From contig JAMWET010004974.1 of NCBI GenBank assembly GCA_024036415.1, positions 982,501 to 1,046,500 of the forward strand: a stretch of DNA of 64,000 nt, given 5' to 3'. A program made the translations under genes and the position numbers. Under the pieces are notes generated by a model that was given only the letters and a program-made list of their open reading frames with translations, made no database searches and was not told the DNA's origin. The DNA is from Prochilodus magdalenae. Lineage: Eukaryota > Chordata > Actinopteri > Characiformes > Prochilodontidae. Shown one piece after another: positions 50,864-62,129 of this stretch (its first letter is position 1; the number at the start of each line of letters is the position of its first letter).

Positions 50864-51510
50864 AGGGGAGTTTTGTTTAAAAATTATTATTATTTTTTTA
50901 AAATCCTGTTAATAATTTAACGTGTTTATAGAGATCTCAGAGTTTTCAGAAGATCTGTAATTCTGTGTTTCAGATGTAAACAAAGTCATCATTTGACTGG
51001 TTTGAAGTGAATTGCACCATTCTACAGAAACATACTGGCTCTGTATTCAAAATTCAAAGTGTTGGTGGTACAAGCCAGACATCCGAAGTGTTTAGTGCAT
51101 GCAAAGTTACATCACCAAAATGTTTTTATTAAAATGATTATTAATATGCAGCCAGGTATTCTGTGCAGTGAGATTGTTTTATGGTAGTTTTGAGAGAAGG
51201 ATTTTTACACATCTCTGCATGGCGGAGGGGTACCTGCAGGGTGTTCTTAGGCAAAATAGTTCCAAACGAGAACATACTTTTAAAGGCACATGTAAAACTC
51301 AGAATGCACATGTAGATGTGCTGATTTAGATACATACTTGTGTTGTAGACATGGCGGCCCCTGGTTCCATTCACCACCACTGTTAAGAAATGTGCTAATT
51401 CTGATTCAAAGAAGAATACTACGTTTCTTCACAATAAACCATTTCACATCAAACCGCTCTGAAGCTACTACACGATGCAGCTATTTTTAATAAATCAGTG
51501 GAATTCCCCT
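50864..51510. mobile_element. Non-autonomous DNA element with AGGGGARTT ends and TTAA target duplication
   Basis: The left end begins AGGGGAGTTTTG directly after TTAA (50860-50863). The right end, read inverted, begins AGGGGAATTCCACTG and is followed by TTAA (51511-51514). The 647-bp body has no transposase. The internal words GATGTAAACAAAGTCAT, GTTGTAGACA and ATTTCACATCAAACC recur in the adjacent copy (51515-51900) and partly at 33340-33467. TTAA duplications point to piggyBac- or Kolobok-type mobilisation (inference). Confidence 0.8.
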
Positions 51511-51514
51511 TTAA

Positions 51515-51900
51515 GGTGTAAACAAAGTCATTTGGAGTGGTTTGGTATGAAATACTGTTAACGGGCTGAGTCAGAATTATTCACAGGGCTGTGAAATGAA
51601 CCCCATTGAAAACTCCCTCACACTGAGTTACATGAAAATGATTATAAACATACTGGCTGGTGACTAAGACATTGTTTTACGATTGTTTTAGAAGGTAGAA
51701 TAGGCCCCCAAGGAAAGATCTCAGATTTACCACAGTAAATAAACTGGTTATCATTGTGTTGTAGACAGCAGAACCCCTGGCTTCTATCTGCACCACTGTG
51801 CTGAAATTACAATGAACCATTTCACATCAAACCTCTCTGAATGACTTTGTTTACATCTCGGTCACTGAATTATGCAGGGCATTGAAACGTAGGTGGAATT
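51515..51900. mobile_element. Second, truncated copy of the AGGGG TTAA element, abutting the first
   Basis: Starting at the shared TTAA, the sequence GTGTAAACAAAGTCAT resumes the body of the preceding element, then GTTGTAGACAGC, CCACTGTGCTGAAAT and CATTTCACATCAAACC follow in the same order. An inverted GACTTTGTTTACATCTCGG block lies near 51842-51860. The left terminal AGGGGAGTT is missing. Confidence 0.65.
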
Positions 51901-52505
51901 AGCCTGTTGGAATAGGACTCCAGGTGGATTTTCACATCGGTTTGATAGATAGATTTGTTTAATGCTTGTTAGATCACTAGTTATCTCCTGGGCAGGGTGT
52001 AGAGGCAATGTGGAAGGTAAAGAAAACACTTCATGAGTGCTGCTAAGCCTTTTGTCAGCGTAGTGGTACAGTGGAAAAGAAAATGTATTGACTGCACACC
52101 CTGACTTCTCTGCCTGAGATGATGGATCTAGCACAGGCCTGTTATTGGGACCAATAATTCCAGTGCTCTTAATGACGATAACTTGAAATGACAAGCATGG
52201 TGCATTAGCAGTGAGAACTGGCTACATTTTGATGCTATGTTTCCCTGGTGTCAGCTTCATATTCAATCCAGGCTAGAAGCAAGGAAACTGCATCATGCAT
52301 ATGATGCCCATTAAAAGTCTGAGGGCACATTTCCTGTTTGAGTTTTGTTCCTGTTACTTTCAGTAGAATAAAATAAACATGTCTCAGATGTTTCTCTTAG
52401 TCTGTTAATATCCTGGCTTTGATGGAGGTTTTGTCTACATTTTGGCTTTAGGTTTTTTTCCCGATTGGTTGGTAATGGCACCATAGAATGGAAAACCATA
52501 TTTTT
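51901..52505. other. Non-coding stretch, no gene recognised
   Basis: No supported feature was seen. Confidence 0.45.
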
Positions 52506-52509
52506 AAAA

Positions 52510-52785
52510 ATCCCTTGTTGATCCCACAGTGGGGAAATTTAGTCTCCGCATTTAACCCATCCGTGAAGTGAAACGACACAAACACACTCACTAGTGAACA
52601 CACTAGGGGGCAGTGAGCACACCTGGAGCGGTGGGCAGCCCTATCCACGGTGCCTGGGGAGCAGTTAAGGGGTAGGTGCGTTGCTCAAGGGCACCTCAGT
52701 CGTTACCGTAGGTTCAGGGAATCGAACCAGCAACCCTCCGGTCACAAGGCTGGTTCCCCAACCTCCAGCCCACGACTGTCCCGAT
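52510..52785 (+). mobile_element. Dispersed teleost repeat (GGGAAATTTAGTCTC... type)
   Basis: The order of words is that of a repeat I recognise as very abundant in fish genomes: GGGGAAATTTAGTCTCCGCA, TTTAACCCATCC, CACTAGGGGGCAGTGAGCAC, GGTGGGCAGCC, GTTGCTCAAGGGCACCTCAG, ATCGAACCAGCAACC and CCCACGACTG. It is about 275 bp, has no coding capacity, and its family assignment is uncertain. It carries a CTCF-like core at 52601-52613. Confidence 0.8.
52601..52613 (+). promoter_or_regulatory. CTCF-like core inside a dispersed repeat
   Basis: CACTAGGGGGCAG fits the CTCF core except for one upstream base. Because it is carried by a dispersed repeat, it may be one of many such sites spread by that family. 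Confidence 0.35.
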
Positions 52786-54745
52786 TATTTACATCATCAT
52801 ACTTGAACAATAAGAGTTCAGTACATAGAACTGACCATGAACTTCCAATCCTGTTGTCTTCTCTTTAAAGACAAATCCTGTGTTGGTAAAAGCGGGCCGA
52901 AAATGATCTGTTTTCAAAATTCTAGACTGCTACATAACAGTCCTGACCCCACCCAACATGACACCCCCAAAATCAATACTGCATATACCATCTTAAATTC
53001 CAGCCCAGCGGAAACAACAACAGCGGATCGAGAGCAATTGTGGATTATGTGCAAAAAATCTGTCTTTCCAAGCTGTGAAGTGGATGCTGACAATTTGTAA
53101 ATCTTCAAACAAAGGTGAAATTGGCTTCTTATTTTTCAGATTCCTAATCAAATTTGTCAGCTTCCTAATTTCAACTGGAACATCCAAATCTTAAAGGAAA
53201 TTCTATACAGCTGTGATTCTGAGATGTTAGTTGCCTCTGCCCATTTAACTCAAAACAGTTTATCAACCATTGGACAATACTGAGGCTTCACTCCCCATTA
53301 GCTACCACCACAACCCAAACAGCAATCTGCTTCATTTATTAGTCTACCATATAAGGCAAAACTGCTTGTTTTATCCTAGTGCCAAATCACAGCGATGCAT
53401 TTTACACCCTGACCAAATTCATACCTTCTATGTAGAACATCAGAGAAAAGTTTAAAATACTGAATAAAAGCATTCTACGGTAAACTGGCATTCGGCCAAA
53501 GCATGTCTTAAACATCTGAAAGGTTTGAATACCAATGAGCGCTGATATCGCTTACACAGGATATTGCCTTTGTCAAAATAAGCTTGATTAGTATTTAATA
53601 TGTTTCATATCAACGCTTATGAAAAATGACAGAGCCCAGAAAGTCCTAATATGATAAAGCCCTAAGAATGTCTAAAGGTGTATCTACATTGTGAAAGCCC
53701 ACCATTGTGAAAGCAGAACACAGCTGTCAGGCCAGTCTGACACTGTGTAGATGTGCCCCAGCTTGATTCAGTGTCTAGGTCATCATCACTGGCTGCAGGT
53801 TGGACAGAAGGAGCCCATTGGCAGGAAGACAATCTAGACCACCTCATTTCCAGGTCCAGAGGTGCGGCCGTGTCTCGTAGAATCCAGCAATTTCAGCAGA
53901 ATTGCAAAGAAAGGAAATTGCCTTTCATATTCAGAGGCACCTTCCATCAGCATAACCCTCCAGGTAATGATGTGCACTGTGGAATATTTAATTTCAGATG
54001 TGCAGATCAGATTACTATTCTACTATTACAACAGAATGGAGATGCTGTGTGTTAGTACATCTGCAAGCCCATTTGTGGCTATAGCTAACATGGTAATTGG
54101 TTTTCAATAAACGCACTCAGGAAAAAAACAGGATGCAATTTCGCAATTATTCTACACTGCTGTAAACGTAAGACAAGATTGGCAATAATCATCAGATAGC
54201 TATTCAAACTAGAAAAGACAGAATGAGACTGTGTAAATCATTATTTTGCTATTTGGCTCTTAATAGACACAGCAGGCCAAGATATTTGCTGATGAGAAAG
54301 AGCCTATTCTGCTGTGCAATAGGAAGCTTCATCTGCAGGCTGCAACCAGGAGCATCACAGCTGGGGGAACAGTGGAATTGACTACCCAGGGCTTCCAAGT
54401 GAAGGATCCTGGACTGAGGTGTGCTGTGGTGTAAAACGGAAAGATTGTATAAAATTAGTGCTAAATATAAATGATTATTGCTAATAAACAGGTTGGGTCT
54501 TCCATCAATCCCCGTTTCCAATAACAGTTGCACTGTGCAAAATAGGTCCTAAACTGCCTGGAGTGCAAACCGATCACACACTGAAAACTTTTTTCATATT
54601 ATGAAATGAAAAATACAGTACATGAGACCCACAACTGTTAACTAGCCTAAATAAAGAATGGAACAACATTTTACTTTCAACATTACAGCAAAAATATCCC
54701 CCAAAAAACTGTTTTAACATATTAGGTATATAATAACCTTCTAAG
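52786..54745. other. Non-coding stretch, no gene recognised
   Basis: No supported exon. Open frames at 52837-53100 and 53753-54055 (plus) lack recognisable features. Confidence 0.45.
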
Positions 54746-54751
54746 TATATA

Positions 54752-55287
54752 TACAGGGTTTGGACAATGAAACTGAAACACCTGTCATTTTAGTGTGGGA
54801 GGTCTCATGGCTAAATTGGACCAGCCTGGTGGCCAATCTTCATTAATTGCACATTGCACCAGTAAGAGCAGAGTGTGAAGGTTCAGTTAGCAGGTAAGAG
54901 CACAGTTCTGCTCAATATACTGCAATGCACACAACATTATGGGTGACATACCAGAGTTCAAAAGAGGACAAACTGTTGGTGCACGTCTTGCTGGAGCATC
55001 TGTGACCAAGACAGCAAGTCTTTGTGATGTATCAAGAGCCACGGTATCCAGGGTAATGTCAGCATTCCACCAAGAAGGATGAACCGCCACCAGCATCACG
55101 TAGTGACCTGGCCACTATCCTGCAAGAAGAATGGCTTAAAATCCCTCTGACCACTGTGCAGGACTTGTATATGTCATTCCCAAGACGAACTGACGCTGTA
55201 TTGGCCGCAAAAGGAGGCCCTACACCATACTAATAAATGATTGTGGTCTAAAACCAGGTGTTTCAGTTTCATTGCCCAACCCCTGTA
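54752..55287 (+). mobile_element. Tc1-like element, internal-deletion derivative with both ends
   Basis: The left end begins TACAGGGTTTGGACAATGAA and the right end, inverted, reads TACAGGGGTTGGGCAATGAA. Both continue with ACTGAAACACCTG, giving inverted repeats of about 33 bp, and both lie in TATATA sequence as expected for TA insertion. The 536-bp body encodes the two ends of a transposase, while the catalytic middle is missing. It is therefore a non-autonomous derivative that needs a full-length relative in trans. Confidence 0.9.
54939..55082 (+). pseudogene. Tc1-like transposase N-terminal fragment (DNA-binding domain)
   Basis: From the ATG at 54939 the frame runs 47 codons to a TGA at 55080. 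It contains the helix-turn-helix signature K-T-A-S-L-x-D-V-S-R-A-T-V-S-R-V typical of the Tc1 DNA-binding domain. Beyond the stop, about 55110-55235 encodes a transposase C-terminal tail (L-Q-E-E-W-L-K-I-P, then S-x-P-R-R-x-x-A-V-x-A-A-K-G-G). The DDE core between these two parts has been deleted. Confidence 0.85.
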
Positions 55288-56315
55288 TATATATAGTGTT
55301 TAAATGATTGGCACTGCATTGTATTGTGTTTTGATTTACATTCTGCACAGCATTCCAATGTTTTTGAAAAAATATTAATAGATGCCATAATTATTTTCAC
55401 ACATTTTTATATAATTGGATGGTCATTTGGTTGGGCTAGAAGGCCCACCAAGACTGCCTTTGCACATGTTATAAATAACACGCTGCTATTTACAACAGAT
55501 ATGCTTTAACTTAGATCCAGTTTGATGTGTGGGACCGAACAGCGTGGGTAGCCGGGATTGGAGATTAAATGGGGAAGATGGGATTTAGAGGTTTAGGACA
55601 TAATCAGCTTATAGTCATATTGTGACATTGTGTTTCTCTGGCTGAAACAGGTTTAACCCATTAAAACCGATCAACTTTACAAGCTCAATGAGAAGCATAA
55701 TGACCTAGGAGGACAAATAAATCCACAGCATGGGGCAGAATCAAATTTACGTGCCAAGAGCAAAGTCATGTTAGACGTTATTCAATTTATCACCATTTCA
55801 AGTCCTCCAGCATCAGAACGCATTAGAAATGAGAAACATATTCAATCTCCATATAGCCACTGCCGGTGAATCTATGCAAGCACAAGGCATCAACAAGATG
55901 TATGTGTGGCCATATGGGAAAAGCACAACATTATTTTGATCCCCATTAGCTAATGTAACAAGGAAAGATGTGCTTGTTTTACTTTTTGATTGATTTACTG
56001 TGTCCAATGTCCTTTACGGATCACTCTCAGTGAATATTGAGATGGATTTGTGGCTTTAACTCTCAACCATGCGACTCGACTCACAAATGGAAATGGCAAA
56101 GTGGAACTAGACTCCACATCACCAGATGCTTGTCTATTGCCAAAAGAACTCTAAGCCCAAAATGTAATAGTAAATATAAACATTTTAAGGCAGGGGCTTC
56201 ATTCTTTCTCTATGTGTAATTTAATCTCTAAATGCTGCCGTAGTACTTTATTAACACCTTTTCGACAGTTTTAGAGGTCCTAGTTTGTGGATGTTTTCTT
56301 CAACTACACTGATGG
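55288..56315. other. Non-coding stretch, no gene recognised
   Basis: No supported feature was seen. Confidence 0.45.
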
Positions 56316-56319
56316 AATA

Positions 56320-57005
56320 TACACTCACTCATCAATCAATAGGTACACCCAGAAGCAAATGTCAGATTCAGCTACGTGGAAGGAAGATAAAGGTTACCAG
56401 GAACAATATATGATGATAAATGTACACTGATATGGTCAATATTTTTTGAGCTACACATACAGAAGTAGTGTCTCTCAGTAAGGCGTTGGGTGGCCATGCC
56501 AGACATCTCGGCATGAAGTTATAGAAGTTAATGGCATGCTGCAATAATCCAATCCTATGCACCTTGAATATGTAGTTCACCTTGAATAACGCATTGGTCA
56601 TTTCCACCAAGACAAAGGCGGACTCCTCACTGAAGATGACACGCTGCCATTCTGAGTCACTCCATGACAGTCTGGCACGACTCCATTGCAGTGCTTGGCA
56701 ACGATGACTTGGTGTTAGCGGTGGTCGTTGTAGCGGCCTGCGTGCATGTAGTCCTGCATCATGCAGCCATCTGCCAATGATACCGGATGACTCATGGATG
56801 GTATCACTGCTCGCTGAATGTCCACAGTCATGCCTGTTGGATCAGTCAGGCCCATCCCTGCTTACGTGACATGCACAGCCAAGTGTGAAACTTTAAACAT
56901 TTGCATGTCTCAAAATGTCAAACCTACCCACCAAGTTTCATTCCTGTCGATTGATTCCTTCTAGGCCCAACTATTTGTGCAACTATTCATTTGATGATGA
57001 GTGTA
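56320..57005 (-). mobile_element. Tc1-like element with inverted ends and decayed transposase
   Basis: The ends are TACACTCACTCATCAATCAA on the left and, inverted, TACACTCATCATCAAATGAA on the right, both flanked by TA. On the minus strand, from about 56840 to 56590, translation gives I-G-R-W-L-H-D-A-G-L-H-A-R-R-P-L, L-T-P-S-H-R, and S-E-W-Q-R-V-I-F-S-E-E-S, the hallmark path from the Tc1 DNA-binding domain into the catalytic core. The usual catalytic D of the F-S-D-E-S block is E here. Stops and frameshifts follow. At 686 bp the element is about half the usual Tc1 length, so the rest of the core has been lost. It is related to the fragment at 62130-62750. Confidence 0.85.
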
Positions 57006-59330
57006 TATTGAGGAGTGAAGCCTTTATCTCATCAAAGATGTTTATTTATTGTTGCAGTACACAATTTGTGATATTAAGAAAGCAGCAGTATTCCTGTCCA
57101 TTTGATCAGGACACAGCTATTTCTATGATGTGTGAATTGTATTCACAGCAGAGGGTTCCCAGCATTACCTTTTCACCCCCATTGCTTGCTAGCAGGTCAA
57201 CACTTCAAAACACTTCACACACAAAGAGATGTCACACAGTGTCCTACTTGCTGCGTTGGCTGATAATTTAGTTGTTTCAAGCATATTTATTAAAATAAGC
57301 ACAATGATCTGCCAATTCAGTGAGATCATTTATCTTACTAAAATAACACCTAAAAACGAATTAAAATACAGCATTTTTTGATGATTTTTTGAGATAATAC
57401 ATTATTATCTGTTTTTTGCAGTGTAGTTAATCTGATAACAGAGTTACAGAAACTATATTATTTCAAATAATATTTGATTTTGTTTAATAAAAACACTTAG
57501 TTTCTTGTCTTTCAGAAGAATGGCCTCTAGGGCGTATGCGAAGGAAGGTCACATAACGAAGATGAACATTTGTAGGTTTTTGCCCTAAGGGATGGGCCTT
57601 TGGGAAGTGAACCCCAAATGTTTTAATGCCAGAGCTGAATGTTTTTTTCCATCTTGTCAGGTTTATTAAAACAACACACTTTCCTTTACTGCTACTGTCA
57701 TTGTCACTGTTTATACCAGGCCAGGCTTTAACAAATGCTCATTATTACGCATAAAGGTTTATATAGTCATAGAAGATAAAAAGTAGCTTAAAAGTTAACA
57801 GTGATTAACATTGACCATTTCTTGCCATGAACTGCTTTGCTCTACAGAGAGTCTTCATTTAATCTCAAACTGGCTAAAATATGCACATGTAACTGATAAA
57901 AAAAATAACTTTAAAATAATGTAAATACATAAATAAATTCTCCACATAGAACGATCCCCAACTGACCCCCGACCTGATCTACTTATTGCCTTCAGAAGTC
58001 ATGGGTTTGCTGATTGCTGTGTGCTAGTTTTAGGTTTCAGGACAGTAGATCTCCAGGTCAGTGATTACTTCTACTTTCCAGTCATAACATTTTAACTGTT
58101 TATAAATTTCCATTGATAATTTTGGCTTAATTGGATAATTTTTTATATGTTGCTTACTAGCTGCCACAGTTCAAGCTCAAATAAACAAACATTGCTCACC
58201 GCTGCCCTCTAAAGGTGTTACAGCACTAGAAGTTTTCACAAGACATCCGATTTTCTCTCTTACAGAAAGATTTATTTTTTTCACATACATACTCTACAGC
58301 TATACTGTGACTGAACAGGTGTTTATGAGAAAGTCATTTTCAGAAGTCAGATTTTGTGCTGTTTCTGCCTATACAATTAATGAAGAACCGTTTTAATTGA
58401 TTTGTTTAACAGAGTAGGAGAAGCATTCATCCACTGCTCTGCATGTGGTTATTTGTGTCTGAGAATGGTATATAGGAAGCATGAAGCCCACGCTCTCACT
58501 TTTCTTTGCTCTTAGCCTAGTTTTACATTGTTGCAGGCTGGTTCAATAGTCTATGTCTGTGTGTTGATTAAAAGCAGAGGATAAAAAAACCCTCTACACA
58601 GCACGTAACAAAAGAAATCTAATAGGCATGTGGAGCTGTCAGCATGTGACTGCAGACAGGGAGTGGGATCAATAGTTTCTCAGCTCAAGCTAGGTCTTCT
58701 CTGCTTGCCCTGAGGTCAATTGGCTAGAGGCGGGCTCATTGATCAGAGAGGAAACAAACCTGAGCGGCCCTGGCAACCTCCAGTCCCTCACGCAGGTGCC
58801 TCCTTATTGGCATACACGTAGACATGGAGTCTAGAGGGACTGACACACTGCTGGATTTGTGTTCTTTGCGATACACAAATGTATTGATTCTTGTCCTTTG
58901 TGATGTCTACATCACATATACATGAAACGTTGTGAACGAAGTCATTTAGACTTGGATTAGATTAAATGTACAAGGTATTCAGTTATAGAGTTTGGTTACA
59001 GTATAGTGCAAAAGTCAATTTCATTCATTTCATTTTCATTTTCAATTTCAAAATAAATGAACACACTACTTTTAGCAGCATCACACAAAGACATTTAGTA
59101 GGCTGGATCAAGCTCTATAGCCACCTTTTAATCCTACCTAAACAGTTCTGTGTGTCCACATGTTGATCAGATGAAGTTAATCTTACAGACATTCCACTGG
59201 TAAATATACAGCGTCATTGTTATTATGGATCCTGCAGTGAGTAACGTCAAAAACTTCCTAGGAAATTACACCTCCATTACGTCAGCTGCTAGTGCTAAAC
59301 AGCCAAAGAAACAGAGCATAACTATTAGTC
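57006..59330. other. Non-coding stretch, no gene recognised
   Basis: No supported exon. A partial CTCF-like word (minus strand CTTTAGAGGGCAG, about 58203-58215) lies inside. Confidence 0.4.
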
Positions 59331-59439
59331 CTCGGCAGTTTTGCCACAGACATTTTTGATTCCCCTTTTAGGAATGATTTTGTTGCCAGTGCTGCATTAC
59401 ACTGATTCAGTTTGGAAAATGCTGAATTCACCAACATGC

Positions 59440-59545
59440 ACCAACATCTTGTTTAACTTTTCCCATTCCTCCTTAAGTGGCGCAGCATTTATATGCTGGC
59501 CTCTCAGTCTACCTGTCCATCTTCTTGTTCAAATCTTTCCGATCC
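59440..59545 (+). repeat. Segment related to the interior of the 16938-17522 element
   Basis: The words TTTTCCCATTCCTCCTTAAG, GGCGCAGCATTTAT, CCTCTCAGTCTACC and TCTTCTTGTTCAAAT appear in the same order as weakly matching words at about 17275-17360. No TTAA-flanked ends were found around this copy. Confidence 0.4.
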
Positions 59546-59739
59546 ACCTGAAATGGTGCTGCAGTACAGCTGGGCTGGGAATCATATTTAGCCCTTTTTG
59601 TCTAGACCAGACCACTACAAAAACAGTGGCCACATCCACCAACTCACCAAAACAGCCATGTTGTGGGCCACTAAGGTGTGAAGGTCTGTGCACTCCAGAA
59701 TTCATGAATGGCACTCCAGACACTAAATGGATTCAGACT

Positions 59740-60118
59740 GCTATCATGCTGCATGTCCAACAATGGAAATCATCTTATGCACCATCAGTTACAGACTGGC
59801 ATAATCTGCTTGCTAAGGTGGTGGAATATGAGTGTGTATTATTCTGGCTGCTGGGTAGTGTAGAAATATATTACTTGGAATGGGAAAGATTGTTTGACTA
59901 CATGAACAGCCTTTAAAGTCAAATTCATGGTGTAGCTCCCTTCCATGTACAAATTTACATACACACCATGCATTTGCTTATTTTCACTCGTTTTCCCCTG
60001 TATTTTGTGTTTTTCTTAATAGTTAATGTCTCTGTGATACAGATATGCAGACCTACAGTGTCATATTGTTCTTATGTTGTTGTTTCTTATGATGCAAAAT
60101 CCAATAAAATATAAAAGC
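59740..60118 (+). mobile_element. Probable 3' end of an L1/Tx1-like LINE (ORF2 tail and 3' UTR)
   Basis: The final residues of the frame ending at 59916 show the spacing D-W-x6-V-x2-Y-E, then W-E-R-L-F-D-Y, which resembles the C-terminal end of LINE ORF2 proteins (W...E...Y...F...W..F..Y). The following 200 bases are non-coding and end in CCAATAAAATATAAAAG, as LINE 3' tails do. No reverse transcriptase or endonuclease motif is present here, so the copy is 5'-truncated. The assignment rests on a weak pattern. Confidence 0.5.
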
Positions 60119-60910
60119 ACTCACCTGACACACACCATTTGTCGCAGGTGGTCTCTGTTCATTTTTTAAAACCTACTACAGGATAATGATCATGCATTTC
60201 TCTCTTTCTTACTCTCTCAGCGGTCTATGCGCATAGTGGTCCTCTGGGAATTGTCCGGGTTCTCCTAGTGGCCCGTCCATCCCTGGGCAGCAGTTAACAG
60301 CAGTTGCCTGAGGTGCCAGCCTGTAAGTAACTGCTGCAGAATTAAAGGTGTGTGAGACACAGTGGTAACATGTAGAGGTTGTTGCAAATTGTAACTGGAC
60401 ATTGGCATCGAAAATAAGTTTTGTCCACCCAGGTTCAGCCAACAGAGCAGTTAGCTCTTGATTAGCTTTTAGCCTCCAAATCTAGTGCTATTATTTCAAT
60501 GAGCCCCCACTTGAGATAGTGGGGGAGCCAAATCTGAGTGGCATGTTTTTTTGAACTAGGCTTCTCACAAAAACTGATTGGGTAAGACGTTTGTGACTTG
60601 GCAAGCACTCAATGTATGAGCATGTTATTATTATGAATATTAGGAAGGATTATTAGGAATATTAGGAAATACTTAGTGGGGTTGCTTTCTGGTCTCAGAC
60701 ATTTGCTTCAGCATTGCACTTCTGTAAAATTCCAAGGAAGTCTTTCTTTGCTCCAGCAGATTCATGGCTTGATGATATTGAACGGTGCTTGCTGCTGAGT
60801 GTCTGCTGAAGTGAAACTCCAAAGTTGAAGTCAGAATTCTTCAGACTGTTATTCTTCTCAAGTGCACACACTTCCTCATTATTTATGAATACTTGCCATA
60901 ACAGTGCACT
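60119..60910. other. Non-coding stretch, no gene recognised
   Basis: No supported feature was seen. Confidence 0.45.
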
Positions 60911-60912
60911 TG

Positions 60913-61016
60913 AGACAGAGAGAGACAGACAGAGCGTGCAAGAGAGAGAGAGAGAGAGGGAGAGAGAGAGGGAGGCAGGAAGAAAGACAAAGTAAGAGAA
61001 CAAGAAAGAGAAAGAC
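60913..61016 (+). repeat. Purine-rich (GA)n tract
   Basis: GAGAGACAGACAG passes into about 34 bases of GA with one GG interruption (about 60941-60974), then a looser A/G-rich tail. R/E and S/L frames through it are artefacts. Confidence 0.9.
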
Positions 61017-61938
61017 ATACATACCAGATTGTCACATTCTGTTAGGTAGTCATGGTAACCCTCGATCCAGTGTGGACCTCCTACCGGGCTGATTGATTCA
61101 TTAGGATCAGAAAGACTGCCTTGGCTCTTTCCCAGTCGAGGAGCAGTTTAAGAACAATTTCAAGGAAACGCTCCGGCCATAGTAAAGATGAGAAACAAAT
61201 CTATCAAATCAGCCCCTGCCCTGTGTTACATCAGTGTACAGCCTGGAACACTTACACTGCTCAGAATGGCCCACAGGGGCCACAGTTCAATCAACAAGAC
61301 TGTCGCAATCAAAAGACTCAGCCTATTAAAAACAGAGCGGAAGGCAAATTGAAATTGTTCCATTACTATTATCCTCTGTTGTTTCTATCAGTAGGAGCAG
61401 CATTAAGGATTCAGTGTTAATATGAGTCACCATATAATAGCTGGAGATATGCTAAAATGATAAGTTCAGGAACTAAAGAGATGGTAATGAATATTCTATA
61501 GGCTGCACACTCGTGCTTTTCTCCATCTTTATGGCTCTTATGCAGAGGCATGTATGTCCAGAGGCATTATAGAAGCAGTGTTGCGGTTTTACAGGGACAC
61601 ATGATGATATCAGTGGGATCCTTGACAAACTATCCATGGATATTTGCCTAAAACATAATTTTCAGGATTATTAGTTGAATATTTAGATATAGATACAGAC
61701 ATGTATAGATGCTGGGCCATTTTATTCACTTTACTGCATTTGTTAGCCTGTACCAATAAATGTTCTACTTCTCTACAATGCAAATGCAGTCAGATTTATT
61801 AAAACTTTTTACATTTTATAAATGTTTATGTATAAATATTCCACACAATATGTTCTAAATATTTAAAACTAATAGTCACATACTTAACACATAATTAACA
61901 GAACATTACATAAAAGCGCTGACAGTTAATGTAAATAG
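61017..61938. other. Non-coding stretch, no gene recognised
   Basis: No supported feature was seen. Confidence 0.45.
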
Positions 61939-61940
61939 GA

Positions 61941-61980
61941 TCTCTCTTTCTCTCTCTCTCTCGCTATATATATATATATA
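61941..61980 (+). repeat. Compound CT/TA microsatellite
   Basis: About 22 bases of CT-rich repeat (61941-61962) run into about 17 bases of TA. Confidence 0.85.
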
Positions 61981-61999
61981 CACATATACACAGTATATT

Positions 62000-62090
62000 T
62001 CAACTCACTTTTAATAAAAGTCAATGGAACCAGACTTTTTCCAAGTAATTTTAAGACATTTCTTTTGGTGCATTCATCCTGAAGGCTTTG
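62000..62090. mobile_element. ~240-bp MITE, partial copy 3
   Basis: CAACTCACTTTTAATAAAAG, then TCAATGGAACCAGAC and a CATTTCTTTTGGTGCATTCA block, match the middle of the MITE at 32487-32725. Both terminal repeats are missing. Confidence 0.6.
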
Positions 62091-62129
62091 ACCGGCATGT
62101 ATAGCGTGACCCAACAGCCACGACTACAG

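Noticed and set aside
59341..59916. 191-codon plus-strand open frame as a protein-coding gene
   Set aside because: It is the longest frame outside cdc5l, but its last third looks like a LINE tail and its first half overlaps repeat-related sequence. There is no coherent domain.
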